Assembly (NCBI RefSeq): GCF_014489555.1
Contig: NZ_CP060784.1
Coordinates: forward strand, 1 to 64,000
Length of the DNA stretch: 64,000 bases
Reading direction: 5' to 3'
Origin: Hymenobacter qilianensis
GTDB lineage: Bacteria > Bacteroidota > Bacteroidia > Cytophagales > Hymenobacteraceae
A model generated the notes under the pieces. It was not told the DNA's origin, ran no database searches, and saw only the letters and a list, made by a program, of their open reading frames with translations. Below are positions 9,659 through 19,474 of the stretch, piece after piece (the first letter of the stretch is position 1; the number at the start of each line of letters is the position of its first letter). A program made the translations under genes and the position numbers.

Positions 9659-10738
9659 CTACTGCTTCTCTGACAACGTCAGCAGTTCTTTCAAATAATG
9701 TCCCCACAAGGCAGGGTGCGAGTGGGTGCCGTGGCCGACAGTCAGGTCGGAGATGGGCAGGAGGATGTAGCGGCCTTTGGGTACCTTCTTGATTTCCTGC
9801 TCCAGAATAGCCAGTTCCGGCGGGTTCACCTGGTCGTCGGCGGAGTTGATGGCCAGCAGGGGGGCTTTTATTTTGGTCAGGTGCGGGGCCGGGTCGTAGT
9901 CGCGGGAGGCGTCGAACTGGTAGATGAAGTCGTTGGCGTCGAGGGAAGTCAGCAGCTGGGTTCTTCGCTTATCCAGGGCTGCTTCGGCCAGCTCGCGCGT
10001 GGGGGCCGCTTTCTGCATCTGGTACGGACTGCTGGTCATGAAAATCAGGGAGGAAATAGCCCCGGCCAGGCCCGTGCGGGGCTGGGTGGTGTAGTTGCCG
10101 CCCTGCCAGGCCGGGTCCATCTGAATCAGGTCGATGGCCATTTTGCGCAGCATGCGGTTGCGGCCCGCAATTTCCACCGGCAGGCTGGCCAGGGGCATCA
10201 GGGCATCCATAAAATCGGGGTAGCGGTAGCCCCACACCCAGGTTTCCATGCCGCCCATGGAAGTGCCCATCACCAGCCGGGCGTGCGCCACGCCCAGGTG
10301 CTCGGTCAGAAGGCGGTAATTGGCCGTCACCATGTCGTTGTAGGAGTACTTCGGGAAGCGCATGCGCAGGCCGTTGCTGGGCTTGCTCGACTGTCCGTGC
10401 CCGATGGCGTCGGGCAGGATGATGTAATACTTAGCCGCATCCAGCACCTGACCGGGCCCAAACAGGTTGCCGGCAAACTGCTCGCTCAAAAACTGCTCGC
10501 CGCTGCCCGTGGTGCCGTGCATGATAACCACCGCATTCGCTACTCGCCCCTTTGCGTCCTTGCGCGGCTGACCAATGGTGGTGTAGTGCAGCTTTAGCTC
10601 CGGCAGCTTCTCCCCGCTCTCAAACGCGTAGTTTTTCAGGCTGAAATCTGCCTCTGTGGGTGCCGGGTATTTTATCGCTCCCGTTTGGGCATAGCAAAGC
10701 AGCGGCAGCCAGAGCAGCAGAAACAGTAGTTTTCTCAT
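9659..10738 (-). CDS. Secreted alpha/beta hydrolase, MetX/homoserine-acetyltransferase-like fold
   Basis: 359 residues from the ATG at 10738, chosen because it begins a signal peptide (MRKLLFLLLWLPLLCYAQ); a longer frame starts at 10810. The sequence matches the alpha/beta hydrolase family related to homoserine O-acetyltransferase: oxyanion region VIMHGTTGSG, DAIGHGQS, the nucleophile elbow MGTSMGGM (Ser), an Asp in INSADDQ and a C-terminal His (TVGHGTHSHP). The signal peptide argues against a role in methionine synthesis; it is more likely a periplasmic esterase or acyltransferase of unknown substrate. Confidence 0.82.
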   Translation of the reverse strand: MRKLLFLLLWLPLLCYAQTGAIKYPAPTEADFSLKNYAFESGEKLPELKLHYTTIGQPRKDAKGRVANAVVIMHGTTGSGEQFLSEQFAGNLFGPGQVLDAAKYYIILPDAIGHGQSSKPSNGLRMRFPKYSYNDMVTANYRLLTEHLGVAHARLVMGTSMGGMETWVWGYRYPDFMDALMPLASLPVEIAGRNRMLRKMAIDLIQMDPAWQGGNYTTQPRTGLAGAISSLIFMTSSPYQMQKAAPTRELAEAALDKRRTQLLTSLDANDFIYQFDASRDYDPAPHLTKIKAPLLAINSADDQVNPPELAILEQEIKKVPKGRYILLPISDLTVGHGTHSHPALWGHYLKELLTLSEKQ

Positions 10739-10913
10739 GTTCGGTGAGGCAGAATAGATATAGGTGAGCGAGGCAGGAGGTGAAAGCATGTATCTGTTGG
10801 AAGTAGACACTCGATTTCTACACTTGGGAGGCTTTTTAACGCTGAGAAGACACTTAGGCCCTCATCCCCTGTCTCTCGATTCAGTTACTAGATGGCAGTG
10901 ATTTCTGTACAAG

Positions 10914-11312
10914 CTACCCGCAGACCCAGGCCCGCGCTGCCTGCAGATCTGTAAATGTGCGCAGCTCAAAGGGCAGCTGCTGCTCGGCTGTTTCCTGGGC
11001 TTGCCCTATCAGCAGTTTATTGAGCGGATCGAATGCCTCGATGCGGGCGAATCGTTTCACACCAAGGCTGATCAACTGGGGCAGCACCTGCTGGGCAATC
11101 CAGTCAAGATCGATGGGACGCACGGCCCCCAGGAGCCGGTCGTCGGCCATCCAGCCGGTAACGCGATACTGCCGGGCCAGGACTACGGCCTCCAACGTAG
11201 CCTGGCGCAGCACAGTACCACTGGCAAAACCCAGCCACTGCGCTTCGATGGCGCGGGAAGTACCTTGGTGCAGGTAGAGAGTCAAATAAGAAGAAGCAGT
11301 CAGGAGTTGCAT
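10914..11312 (-). CDS. STAS/SpoIIAA-like small protein
   Basis: 132 residues with no signal peptide. The pattern of alternating beta strands and helices (YLTLYLHQGTSRAIEAQW ... LARQYRVTGWMADDRLL ... LDWIAQQVLPQLISLGVKRFARIE) resembles small STAS-like proteins that are common in Hymenobacter-type genomes as uncharacterised proteins. It is not adjacent to an anti-sigma factor or phosphatase here. Function unknown. Confidence 0.65.
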   Translation of the reverse strand: MQLLTASSYLTLYLHQGTSRAIEAQWLGFASGTVLRQATLEAVVLARQYRVTGWMADDRLLGAVRPIDLDWIAQQVLPQLISLGVKRFARIEAFDPLNKLLIGQAQETAEQQLPFELRTFTDLQAARAWVCG

Positions 11313-11415
11313 GAAGAACGGATAAGAAAGCGCTATACAGCCAGCAGCTTTATAGCTTAAATTTTGATGGGTAATACTTTGCTGAGAAGCGGTTTAAAAC
11401 AGGTTTTGTGCCGTC

Positions 11416-11516
11416 AGAACGGGGTAGAGACGCGATACTTCGCGTCTCGTCGTTGGACGACATATCCGAACGGTGCAGACGACGAGACGCGAAGCATCGC
11501 GTCTCTACCCCGTTCT
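11416..11516. repeat. Family B palindromic intergenic repeat, copy B1
   Basis: Arms 11416-11453 and 11479-11516 (AGAACGGGGTAGAGACGCGA ...) are reverse complementary over 38 bases with one mismatch. Each arm contains its own small hairpin (GAGACGCG then CGCGTCTC), so the RNA or DNA could form a branched structure. It lies between two minus-strand genes and matches copy B2 at 58071-58184. Confidence 0.85.
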
Positions 11517-11592
11517 AATTAATTCATACAGCTTCTGAGATGAGCAAGTAGGCGATAAATTGCCATTCTCCCTATGTGCAGCCTTACCTGCT

Positions 11593-12711
11593 CTACCCCA
11601 TAACCCATTTTTCCGCATTTCGCAAATACTGCTCATCCATTACGGCACCCAGGCCCGGCACCTGTGGCACCTCAATCACGCCCTGCGCCAGGTAGCGGAT
11701 TCCGCCCACCACCGGGTCCTCGGCGTACATCAATGGCGTGTCGAAATCGCAGTGCCGGATGGCGTCGCTGGTGAGGGCTAAGTGCGCGGCGGCCGTCATG
11801 CCCAGGCGCGACTCCATAAAGCCCCCCACCTGCAACGTCAGGCCGGCGGCCGCGCCCAGATCGACGATTTTCCTGGCCCGGTGCAGTCCCGACGACTTGC
11901 CCAGCTTAATGTTGAACTGCGGACAGGCGCGCAGCTGGATCAGGCGGGCCGCGTCGTGCTCATCGCCGCAGCTTTCATCGGCCATAATGGGAATTGGCGA
12001 CGCCGCCGACACCCTGGCCAGATCCATAAACAGGTGGCGGGCAATGGGTTCCTCACAGTGCGCAATGCGATAAGGAGCCAGCGCCTGCAAAACGGCTATG
12101 GCCGCCTCCGCCGTGTGCCAGCCCTGATTGGCGTCGATGCTGAGTGGGTGGTCGGGCCCGATGCCTTCCCGGATGGCCCAGATTCGCGCTACATCAGCTT
12201 CCAGCGTTTCCCCCAGCTTTACTTTAATGAATGGAAAGCCCTGCCGCTGAAAGCGAATGGCGTCGGCCTGCATCTTCTGGGGCGGACCCAGGCTCACGGT
12301 CATGTCGGTGGTGAGAACTTTATCAGATTTGCCCCCCAGAAAAGCGTAGAGCGGCAGGCCGGCCTGCTGAGCGGCTATGTCGTGCAGGGCCATATCGAAC
12401 GCGCTTTTGATGCTGCTGTTGGCGTAGATGATACGGTTCATCATGGCCACGCAGCCGGCAATATCCAGCGCATCGTGCCCGCGCAGGCCGCGCGCTAAGT
12501 ACTGGGCAACGGCAAAGCAGGTATCGACGCTTTCCCCATTAATGGTCATGTAGGGGCTGCATTCGCCGTAGCCGGTGCAGCCATCGGCGGTCCGCAGGCG
12601 GATGACCACGTTCTGCACTTCCTTTATCGGGCCCAGAGAAATAACAAACGGCTCTTTCAGCGGCAGGAAGAGCTTAAAAATCTCAATAGAGCGAATAGAA
12701 GTTTGTAGCAT
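11593..12711 (-). CDS. Enolase-superfamily enzyme, dipeptide (L-Ala-D/L-Glu) epimerase-like
   Basis: 372 residues. The N-terminal capping domain is followed by the muconate-cycloisomerase-type barrel. Catalytic Lys motif KVKLG at about residues 164-168, metal-binding positions in SIDANQGW, HCEEP and MADES, and the second-half Lys in NIKLGKSSGL fit the dipeptide epimerase branch, which racemises the second residue of murein dipeptides during peptidoglycan recycling. It could instead act on another dipeptide or acid sugar. It is too short and too different to be a typical L-fuconate dehydratase, although the fucose-type operon nearby lacks that enzyme. Transcribed alone. Confidence 0.8.
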   Translation of the reverse strand: MLQTSIRSIEIFKLFLPLKEPFVISLGPIKEVQNVVIRLRTADGCTGYGECSPYMTINGESVDTCFAVAQYLARGLRGHDALDIAGCVAMMNRIIYANSSIKSAFDMALHDIAAQQAGLPLYAFLGGKSDKVLTTDMTVSLGPPQKMQADAIRFQRQGFPFIKVKLGETLEADVARIWAIREGIGPDHPLSIDANQGWHTAEAAIAVLQALAPYRIAHCEEPIARHLFMDLARVSAASPIPIMADESCGDEHDAARLIQLRACPQFNIKLGKSSGLHRARKIVDLGAAAGLTLQVGGFMESRLGMTAAAHLALTSDAIRHCDFDTPLMYAEDPVVGGIRYLAQGVIEVPQVPGLGAVMDEQYLRNAEKWVMG

Positions 12712-12814
12712 GAGGCAAAATAGCTAGCCGGCGTATCATTCCCTATTGACGAAAAAAAAGCCCCCCAGCCGCTCACGCCAGCTTACGCCGCCCGATGCCA
12801 TTCTCATAATATCG

Positions 12815-12822
12815 TAATTTTG
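12815..12822 (+). promoter_or_regulatory. Possible -7 element overlapping the TTTTGCCCCCC motif
   Basis: TAATTTTG matches the Bacteroidota -7 consensus TAnnTTTG and lies 33 bases before the ATG at 12855. It runs directly into CCCCCCAG, so the window-wide motif would sit at the transcription start. I see no good -33 TTTG, so this is tentative. Confidence 0.3.
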
Positions 12823-12854
12823 CCCCCCAGCTTCTTTCGTCGCTTCCGCATCTT

Positions 12855-14170
12855 ATGGAATCACCATCTTTCCTGCCTTCATCCTCCCCGGTGCCCGTTG
12901 GGCCGCCTCTGCTGAACTGGGCCGGCAACTACCGCTATAGCACCACCCGGCTGGCGCAGGCCGACACCACAGAGCAGGTCCGGGAAGCGGTGCGGGCCAC
13001 TGACCAGCTAAAGGTGCTGGGCTCGCGCCATTGCTTCAACGGCATTGCCGACAGCACCCAGCAGCTGCTGGCGCTTGGCGCGGCGGAGCAGTCGATTTCT
13101 CTCGATGCGGACGCTCGCACCGTAACGGTGCCCGCCTCCATCACCTACGGGCAATTGGCGCTTTATCTGCACAGTCGCGGCTTTGCCCTGCACAATCTGG
13201 CCTCTTTGCCGCATATCTCCGTGGCCGGGGCCTGCGCTACGGCTACCCACGGGTCGGGCATCGGGCACGGCAACTTAGCTACGGCGGTTCGGGCCATGGA
13301 AATGGTGCTGGCCTCGGGCGAGATTTGGGGGCTGTCGCAGGAAAATGACGGCGACGAGTTTCGGGGGGCAATTGTGCATCTGGGGGCGCTGGGGTAGTTA
13401 CCAAGCTTACGCTTGCGGTGGAGCCTACCTTTCAGCTGCGCCAGGATGTGTACGAAAACCTGCCTTTAACGCAAGTATATGAGCACTTCGCGGCCATTCA
13501 GGCCAGCGCCTACAGCGTGAGCCTGTTCACCGACTGGCAGCAGGAGCGCGTTACGCAGGTGTGGCTCAAACAGCGCCTCACGCCCGGCGCGCCGCTTCAG
13601 CACACCCCTTCCGACTTTTTTGGGGCCCCGCGAGCCACGCAGAATCTGCATCCGCTGGCCGGCCTCTCCCCTGTGAATTGCACCGAGCAGATGGGTGTGC
13701 CGGGCCCCTGGTATGACCGGCTGCCTCATTTCCGACTGGGCTTCACGCCTAGCTCGGGCCAGGAGCTGCAATCGGAATACTTTGTGCCCTTGCGCCACGC
13801 CGAGGAAGCAATTCGGGCCGTTGCGCGCCTGCATGAGCACTTGCGTCCGTGTCTGCAGATTTCGGAGATGCGAACGGTTGCGGCCGATGCGCTGTGGCTA
13901 AGTCCGTGCTACCGGCAAGACTCGCTGGGAATTCATTTTACCTGGAAACCAAATTGGGCCGCTGTGAGTCAGGTACTGCCCTTGCTGGAACGGGAGTTGT
14001 CGCCCTTTGGGGTGAGGCCCCACTGGGGTAAGCTGTTCACCTTGCCGGCCGCCCACCTGCAACGGCAGTATGAGAAGCTGCCCGCCTTCCAGGCCCTGAT
14101 GGCGCAGTACGATCCAACAGGCAAGTTTCGCAATGCCTTCGTGGATACGTATCTCGGCAGCTCCCTCTAA
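12855..14170 (+). CDS. FAD-linked oxidase, alditol/xylitol oxidase type (frameshifted as given)
   Basis: Frames 12855-13397 and 13400-14170 give one 438-residue flavoprotein when one G is added at 13391-13394, restoring the family block HLGALGVVTKL. The FAD-binding PCMH domain holds GSRHCFN at about residues 56-62; in alditol oxidases the His of this motif carries covalent FAD. The C-terminal ALO-type domain ends PTGKFRNAFVDTYLG. Such enzymes oxidise polyols such as xylitol or sorbitol with O2, giving H2O2. No signal peptide is seen, so it is cytoplasmic. Gene stands alone. Confidence 0.85.
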
Positions 14171-14301
14171 TGGCTTAAGATGCGATAAGGGCATAAAATT
14201 CATAAAATCTAATATTTATTTCAAACAACACCAGACTCCTGCATGATTCTTGATAAAAGCATACTTATCTCTCAACCTATTTTATTTTATCAAGTCTCAG
14301 C

Positions 14302-14766
14302 ATGCTTTCCTCCGTGTTCACCCGTTTAGTATTACTGTTTTTTTCGCTTACGATTTTCAGCTGCTCATCCAAGGAAAAAGAAGAAGTAGCGCCCGTGCCG
14401 GTCAAGAGTCTGGTTGGCCGGTGGGACGTGCTGGAGGCATCGGTAACCCATTATTCCCCCGATGGTCAGTACCTGCGCACCCAACCCTTGTTTGCGGCAG
14501 ACAAGCGGTATTACATTTTCTCAGCTGATGGCAAGATAGAGCCCTACACGAAGGAGAAATCGTTGCAGGCTGGCTCTTACAGCAATACCAACAACAGTCT
14601 GTCGCTCTCTTTCGACTACGGAACCTTTCAGTACACGATTCCCCCCACAATCAGCGACACGGAGCTAACAGTGATTGAAGATACCCGCAACCTTACCTCC
14701 GTGCCCGAAAGCCGCCGAAACCGAGTGACGCTGGTGCAACTGAAGAAGCACACGTCGCCTGAATAG
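14302..14766 (+). CDS. Lipocalin-like lipoprotein, unknown function
   Basis: 154 residues. The signal ends in a lipobox LTIFSC (Cys about residue 20), followed by an acidic linker and the phrase LVGRWDVLEASVTHY, characteristic of small lipocalin-like lipoproteins of Bacteroidota. It is probably anchored to the inner or outer membrane facing the periplasm. No operon partner. A strong 26-bp hairpin follows 70 bases after the stop. Confidence 0.75.
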   Translation: MLSSVFTRLVLLFFSLTIFSCSSKEKEEVAPVPVKSLVGRWDVLEASVTHYSPDGQYLRTQPLFAADKRYYIFSADGKIEPYTKEKSLQAGSYSNTNNSLSLSFDYGTFQYTIPPTISDTELTVIEDTRNLTSVPESRRNRVTLVQLKKHTSPE

Positions 14767-14835
14767 GCACCGCAGCAGCGCTTTAAGCCTGTACAAGCAT
14801 TTTTTCAAACGCTCCTTTTCTTCCGTTAGCGTTTG

Positions 14836-14901
14836 AATGCGCACGCACCAGAAGAGCCCGCTAAACACACGTTTCGCGGGCTCTTCTGGTGCGTGCGCAT
14901 T
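14836..14901. terminator. Strong perfect hairpin, probable terminator/insulator
   Basis: Arms 14836-14861 (AATGCGCACGCACCAGAAGA...) and 14876-14901 are exact 26-base reverse complements with a 14-base loop. A short TTTATAAA follows, so it may terminate the lipoprotein transcript without a long U tract. It is unrelated to repeat families A and B. Confidence 0.65.
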
Positions 14902-15084
14902 TATAAAATCAGGACAGTACGGGACGGTTACCGACGAAGGGTGAGGCACATTCGCTTTCGGAGGTCGAATGCTAGGGGTGGCGCGCATACAACGTTGCGC
15001 CATTCTTGGGGATGACCAGCGAGCAGTAGCAGAGCGAAATCTGGGCTCTCTACTACGACACCGTAACTCTTGTTCTGTCGCCTG

Positions 15085-18000
15085 ATGAGAAAGTGCTTTT
15101 CCTGGCTCATTTGCTGGCTACTTCTGCTCCCCTCACCCCTGACGCTCGCCCAGTCTGCGCCGGCTGGGCCCCTCACGTTGGCCGGAAGTTATAGTACTGA
15201 GGTGTTTGCGCTGGTGCATAAGCAGCAGGCCGCGCCTTTCTACCTCGACGAGCAGGATGCTGAGGTTGTTCGGGTGGCCGCCGATGCTCTGGCCCGCGAC
15301 ATTGCCAGCATTACGGGAACTACCCCGGCGCTGCGGGGGGCAAATCAGCCGCTGGGGGGCTTTTCTGTACTCATTGGCACGCTTGGAAAGTCAAAACTAA
15401 TTGATCAGTTGGCTGCTGGGGGGCAAATTCAAACCACCAGCCTCAGGGGGAAGTGGGAGTCATTCAGCATTACTGTAGTCGATAAGCCCCTGGGGCAAGC
15501 GGGTAAGGCCTTGGTCATTGCGGGCAGCGACCGGCGCGGCACGGCATTCGGTGTGTTCGAGTTGTCGCGGCGGCTGGGCGTGTCGCCGTGGTACTGGTGG
15601 GCCGATGTAACGCCCCGCCAGCAACCCAATCTGTACCTGACGGCTGGCAGTTTGCTGGCTTCCTCTCCTACGGTGAAATATCGGGGTATTTTCCTCAACG
15701 ACGAAGATTGGGGCCTTCAACCCTGGGCCGCGCAGAACATGGATCCAGACATCAAGGATATTGGGCCCAATACCTATGCACACATATTTGAGCTGCTGCT
15801 GCGCCTGAAAGCCAACCTTATCTGGCCGGCCATGCACCCCAGCACGCGGGCGTTTTTCGCTTACCCCGACAACCCCAGGATGGCCGACCGCTACGCCATT
15901 CTGGTGGGCACTTCCCATGCCGAGCCCATGCTGCGCAACAACGTGGACGAGTGGAAGGAGCAGATGATGGGGCCGTTCGACTATTTCCGCAACAAGCCGG
16001 CCGTGTACCGCTACTGGGAGCAGCGGGCGCAGCAGGCTGGCCCGCTGGAGGCCATATACTCGCTGGGTATGCGCGGCGTGCACGACAGCGGCATGGAAGG
16101 CGCCAAAACCCCAAAGCAAGCCGCCCAGATGCTGCTTAGTGTCATTGCTGACCAGCGCGAAATTCTGCGGCGCCGCGTAGCCCCCGACGTGCGAACCGTG
16201 CCCCAGGTGTTTACCGCCTACAAGGAAGTGCTGGATATTTACGACGAAGGCCTGAAGCTGCCCGACGACGTGACGCTGGTGTGGCCCGACGACAACTACG
16301 GCTATATCAGCCGCCTCAGCAACGCCGGGGAGCAAGCGCGCGGGGGCGGCTCGGGCGTGTATTATCATGCTTCCTACTGGGGCCGGCCCCACGATTATCT
16401 GTGGCTGAGTTCCACGCATCCGGCCCTGATTCGGGAGGAGATGATGAAGGCCTATGCCCTCAGAACCGACCGCCTGTGGGTGCTGAACGTGGGCGACATC
16501 AAGCCGCTGGAATACAACATTCAGCTGTTTTTGGACATGGCGTACGATGCGCGTCCCTTCCAGCAGAGCACGCATGTGCCGGCTCACTTGCAGGCATGGG
16601 CGGGGGACATTTTTGGCGACAAATTCGGCCCTGAAATTCAGGCCATCCTGTGGGAATACTACAACCTGGCATTTGAGCGTCGCCCCGAATTCATGGGCTG
16701 GAGCCAGACCGAGCCTACTACCCCTACCAAGCCCACCGCCTACAACCACTTTGCCTACGGCGACGAAGCCCAGCGCCGCCTCGACCAGTACGCCGCCTTG
16801 GTGCAGCGCGTCCAGCAGCTGCGCCCCCAAATGGAGCCCGCGCGGGCCGATGCTTTCTTCGAGCTGGTGTATTACCCGGTGGTGGGCGCGGCGCTGATGA
16901 ATCAGAAGTTTTTGTATCAAGACAAATGCCGCCTCTACGCTACGCAAAACCGCGCCAGCTCCACCGATTACGCCCTGTGGGCCCAGGAAGCGTACGCGAG
17001 CATAGAGCGCGAAACGGAGTATTATAATAACCAGCTGGCGGGTGGCAAATGGCGCGGGATGATGTCGATGAAGCCCCGCAACCTGCCGGTGTTTCAGGCG
17101 CCGGCGGTGCCGCCGCTCGCCCTCGATACCACCCAGATTTGGGGCGTGGCGCCGGAAGAATTTGCCCCCCACGACTCCGCTCAGACTATTACCGTAGCGC
17201 CTTCTCTGAAGCTGCCGACCTTCTATCCGTGGGGCCCAGCCTCGTACTTTCTAGATGTGTTTCTGAGCCGGCGCCGGTCTGTTGCCTGGAAAGCCAAATC
17301 GACGGTGAAGTGGCTGACATTGTCTGCCCAAAAAGGCACGCTCACCTCGGCTGGGGGGCAAAAACAACAGCGGCTCCAGGTCCGCATCGACTGGAGCAAA
17401 GTACCCAAGCGCGGCCCGGCCACGGGTTTCCTGACGTTTAGCGGAGCCGGCAAAATATTCCGCGTGGCCGTGCGAGCCGCCGTGGCAGAAAGCAAAATAG
17501 CCGCCGATTATCAGGGCTTTATCGAAACCAATGGGTACGTTTCGATGCGGGCCACGCACTACAGCCGCAAAATAGATAACGCCCAGCGCCGCTGGACGCT
17601 GGTGGAAGGTCTGGGCCACGCCGGTCAATCTTTACAAGCGTATCCTTTGCAAGCAGAGGCCCTGGTTGATACCGCCAACCTAAGGACTCAGGCCCCAACC
17701 GTGGAGTACGATTTTTATACCTTCTCGCGGGCGGCTCCTACCATTACGGTTTCTACCCTGCCCACGCACCCCATCACCCGGGGTAGCAGCATGCGCTACG
17801 GCGTCGCCGTGGACCACGGCCCAATCAAGATTGTCGATTTTAAAACGGTGGGCCGCTCGGAGGAGTGGAAGCAGAATGTGCTGAGCAACCGGGCACAGCG
17901 GCAAGTTAAAAGCGATTCGCTGAGTCCCGGCCGGCACACACTCACCATTTACCTCATTGATCCGGGCGTGGTCTTCGACCACCTGACTATCGACCTGGGC

Positions 18001-18186
18001 GGCTTGCAACCTGCTTACAGCCTCATTCCCGAAACCTGGAAAACAGTGGCTCCTGTCTCCACACCCCGAAAAGCTTCGGCGCAGCAGCCTTCTTCCTCGC
18101 ACAGCAGCCCGGAGCAAGCCCTGGGGGCAAAAGCTCGTTTCCGTAGCTGTAGTCAGCTTGCTACCGCGCCACTTGCGTCCCCCTAA
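15085..18186 (+). CDS. GH115 alpha-glucuronidase
   Basis: 1033 residues from the ATG at 15085, chosen because it starts a signal peptide (MRKCFSWLICWLLLLPSPLTLAQ). The sequence has typical GH115 blocks: RGIFLNDEDWGLQPWA, NTYAHIFELLLRLKAN, WPAMHPSTRAF and LVGTSHAEPMLRN in residues ~195-290, and a C-terminal beta domain. GH115 enzymes remove 4-O-methyl-glucuronic acid from xylan side chains. The last ~40 residues look wrong: a five-G run at 18123-18127 shifts the frame, and with six G the protein would end GGKSSFP at the TAG 18144-18146. It heads an operon with a sugar transporter and sugar-acid enzymes. Confidence 0.92.
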   Translation: MRKCFSWLICWLLLLPSPLTLAQSAPAGPLTLAGSYSTEVFALVHKQQAAPFYLDEQDAEVVRVAADALARDIASITGTTPALRGANQPLGGFSVLIGTLGKSKLIDQLAAGGQIQTTSLRGKWESFSITVVDKPLGQAGKALVIAGSDRRGTAFGVFELSRRLGVSPWYWWADVTPRQQPNLYLTAGSLLASSPTVKYRGIFLNDEDWGLQPWAAQNMDPDIKDIGPNTYAHIFELLLRLKANLIWPAMHPSTRAFFAYPDNPRMADRYAILVGTSHAEPMLRNNVDEWKEQMMGPFDYFRNKPAVYRYWEQRAQQAGPLEAIYSLGMRGVHDSGMEGAKTPKQAAQMLLSVIADQREILRRRVAPDVRTVPQVFTAYKEVLDIYDEGLKLPDDVTLVWPDDNYGYISRLSNAGEQARGGGSGVYYHASYWGRPHDYLWLSSTHPALIREEMMKAYALRTDRLWVLNVGDIKPLEYNIQLFLDMAYDARPFQQSTHVPAHLQAWAGDIFGDKFGPEIQAILWEYYNLAFERRPEFMGWSQTEPTTPTKPTAYNHFAYGDEAQRRLDQYAALVQRVQQLRPQMEPARADAFFELVYYPVVGAALMNQKFLYQDKCRLYATQNRASSTDYALWAQEAYASIERETEYYNNQLAGGKWRGMMSMKPRNLPVFQAPAVPPLALDTTQIWGVAPEEFAPHDSAQTITVAPSLKLPTFYPWGPASYFLDVFLSRRRSVAWKAKSTVKWLTLSAQKGTLTSAGGQKQQRLQVRIDWSKVPKRGPATGFLTFSGAGKIFRVAVRAAVAESKIAADYQGFIETNGYVSMRATHYSRKIDNAQRRWTLVEGLGHAGQSLQAYPLQAEALVDTANLRTQAPTVEYDFYTFSRAAPTITVSTLPTHPITRGSSMRYGVAVDHGPIKIVDFKTVGRSEEWKQNVLSNRAQRQVKSDSLSPGRHTLTIYLIDPGVVFDHLTIDLGGLQPAYSLIPETWKTVAPVSTPRKASAQQPSSSHSSPEQALGAKARFRSCSQLATAPLASP

Positions 18187-18219
18187 ACCCACGTTTTTAC
18201 CTTTTTCAAAGCCCACTTA

Positions 18220-19471
18220 ATGACTACCGCCCGGAAGAACCTGTTTGCCGTTGCGCTGATTACGTCGCTGTTTTTCCTGTGGGGCTTTGCGCTCAATCTG
18301 AACCCTATTCTGATTCCCCACCTCAAAAAGGCCTGCCAACTCACCGATGCCCAGTCAGCACTGATTGATTCGGCGTCGTATATCGCCTATTTTCTGCTGG
18401 CCATTCCCGCCGGCCAGTTTATGAAACGCTTTGGCTACAAGGGCGGTATCCTGCTGGGGCTGCTGCTGTTTGCCGGGGGGCTTTTTTGTTCTACCCCGCC
18501 GCGGCGGCCCGCTCCTACTCGTTTTTCCTGACCGCCCTTTTCATCATTGCCTGCGGCCTGACCTTCCTGGAAACCGCCGCCAACCCTTATATCACCGTGC
18601 TCGGCGATGAGGAAAGCGCTACCCAGCGCCTCAACTTCGCGCAGTCGTTCAATGGCCTGGCGGCTACGCTGGCGCCCTTTCTGGGGGCATTTTCATCTTG
18701 TCGGGCAACACGCTTTCGGCCGCGGAAGAAGCCAGCATGTCCAGGGGGCAGCTAAATGCCTACCTGAATGCGGAGGCGGCTTCCGTGCAGGTGCCTTTTC
18801 TGCTTATTGGCGGCGTGGTGCTGCTAGTGGCCTTGCTCCTGTACTTCACCCGCCTACCCGATATTGTAGGGGAAGATCGGGGCGCAGAGGCTAATCGGCC
18901 CTTGCTGCGGGAGAAAAACCTGCTGTTGGGCGTGGTGGCGCAGTTTTTCTACATCGGCGCGCAGGTGTGCGTGAGCAGCTTTTTTATTCGGTTTGCTCAG
19001 CAGGTAGCAAACATTGGCGAGAAGTCGGCGGCCCGGTATCTGTCGGCGGCGCTGCTGGGCTTTATGATCGGGCGCTTTATCGGCACCTTTCTGATGCGCT
19101 ACATTCCGGCGCCGCGCCTGCTGGCGGTGTACAGTTTGCTCAACTTTTTCCTGGTGCTGCTGGCCGTCATTCTGCCGGGCAAATTCTCGGTGTACGCGCT
19201 CATGGGCGTCGAATTCTTTATGTCTATCATGTTCCCTACCATCTTCTCGCTAAGCATTCGCGGCCTGGGAGGCAAAACCAAAGAAGGCTCCTCGCTGGTG
19301 ATTATGGCCATTGTGGGGGGCGCGGTGTTTCCGGTGCTCATGGGCCGCGTGTCGGATATGAGCACCATTCAAACGGCCTATCTGGTGCCCGCCTTTTGCT
19401 TTCTGGTGGTCTTTTATTTTGCCCTCAAAAATGCGCGTGTCAAGCATGTACAGCTCGCTACAGCCCACTAA
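18220..19471 (+). CDS. fucP: FucP-family sugar:H+ symporter (two frameshifts as given)
   Basis: Three frames (18220-18531, 18486-18755, 18698-19471) make one 417-residue MFS protein. One break is at 18475-18487 (GGGGGGCTTTTTT; an extra G gives AGGAFLFYPAAAA), the other at 18683-18687 (five G; six gives APFLGGIFILSGN). FucP-family hallmarks are FFLWGFALNLNPILIPHLK near the N-terminus and TFLETAANPYITVLG in the middle, with 12 membrane segments in all. The family imports L-fucose or related sugars. It lies between the GH115 gene and an SDR gene in the operon, which supports uptake of the sugar that the next genes oxidise. Confidence 0.88.
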
Positions 19472-19474
19472 CCT

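Noticed and set aside
9659..10810. MetX homoserine acetyltransferase
   Set aside because: It has a signal peptide and lacks neighbours of methionine synthesis; only the fold is shared.
11416..11516. Repeat B1 as a CRISPR unit or attachment site
   Set aside because: Only one palindrome with no spacers, and no integrase or cas gene nearby.
11593..12711. The enolase-superfamily gene as the missing L-fuconate dehydratase
   Set aside because: Length (372 residues) and motifs fit dipeptide epimerases better; it is on the opposite strand and outside the operon.
15460..17172. 570-residue minus-strand frame opposite GH115
   Set aside because: Antisense shadow with His/Gly/Val-rich composition; GH115 motifs are on the plus strand.
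18475..18487. Programmed frameshift in the FucP gene at GGGGGGCTTTTTT
   Set aside because: The same kind of one-base loss occurs in many unrelated genes, and a second break lies 200 bases on; sequence error is simpler.
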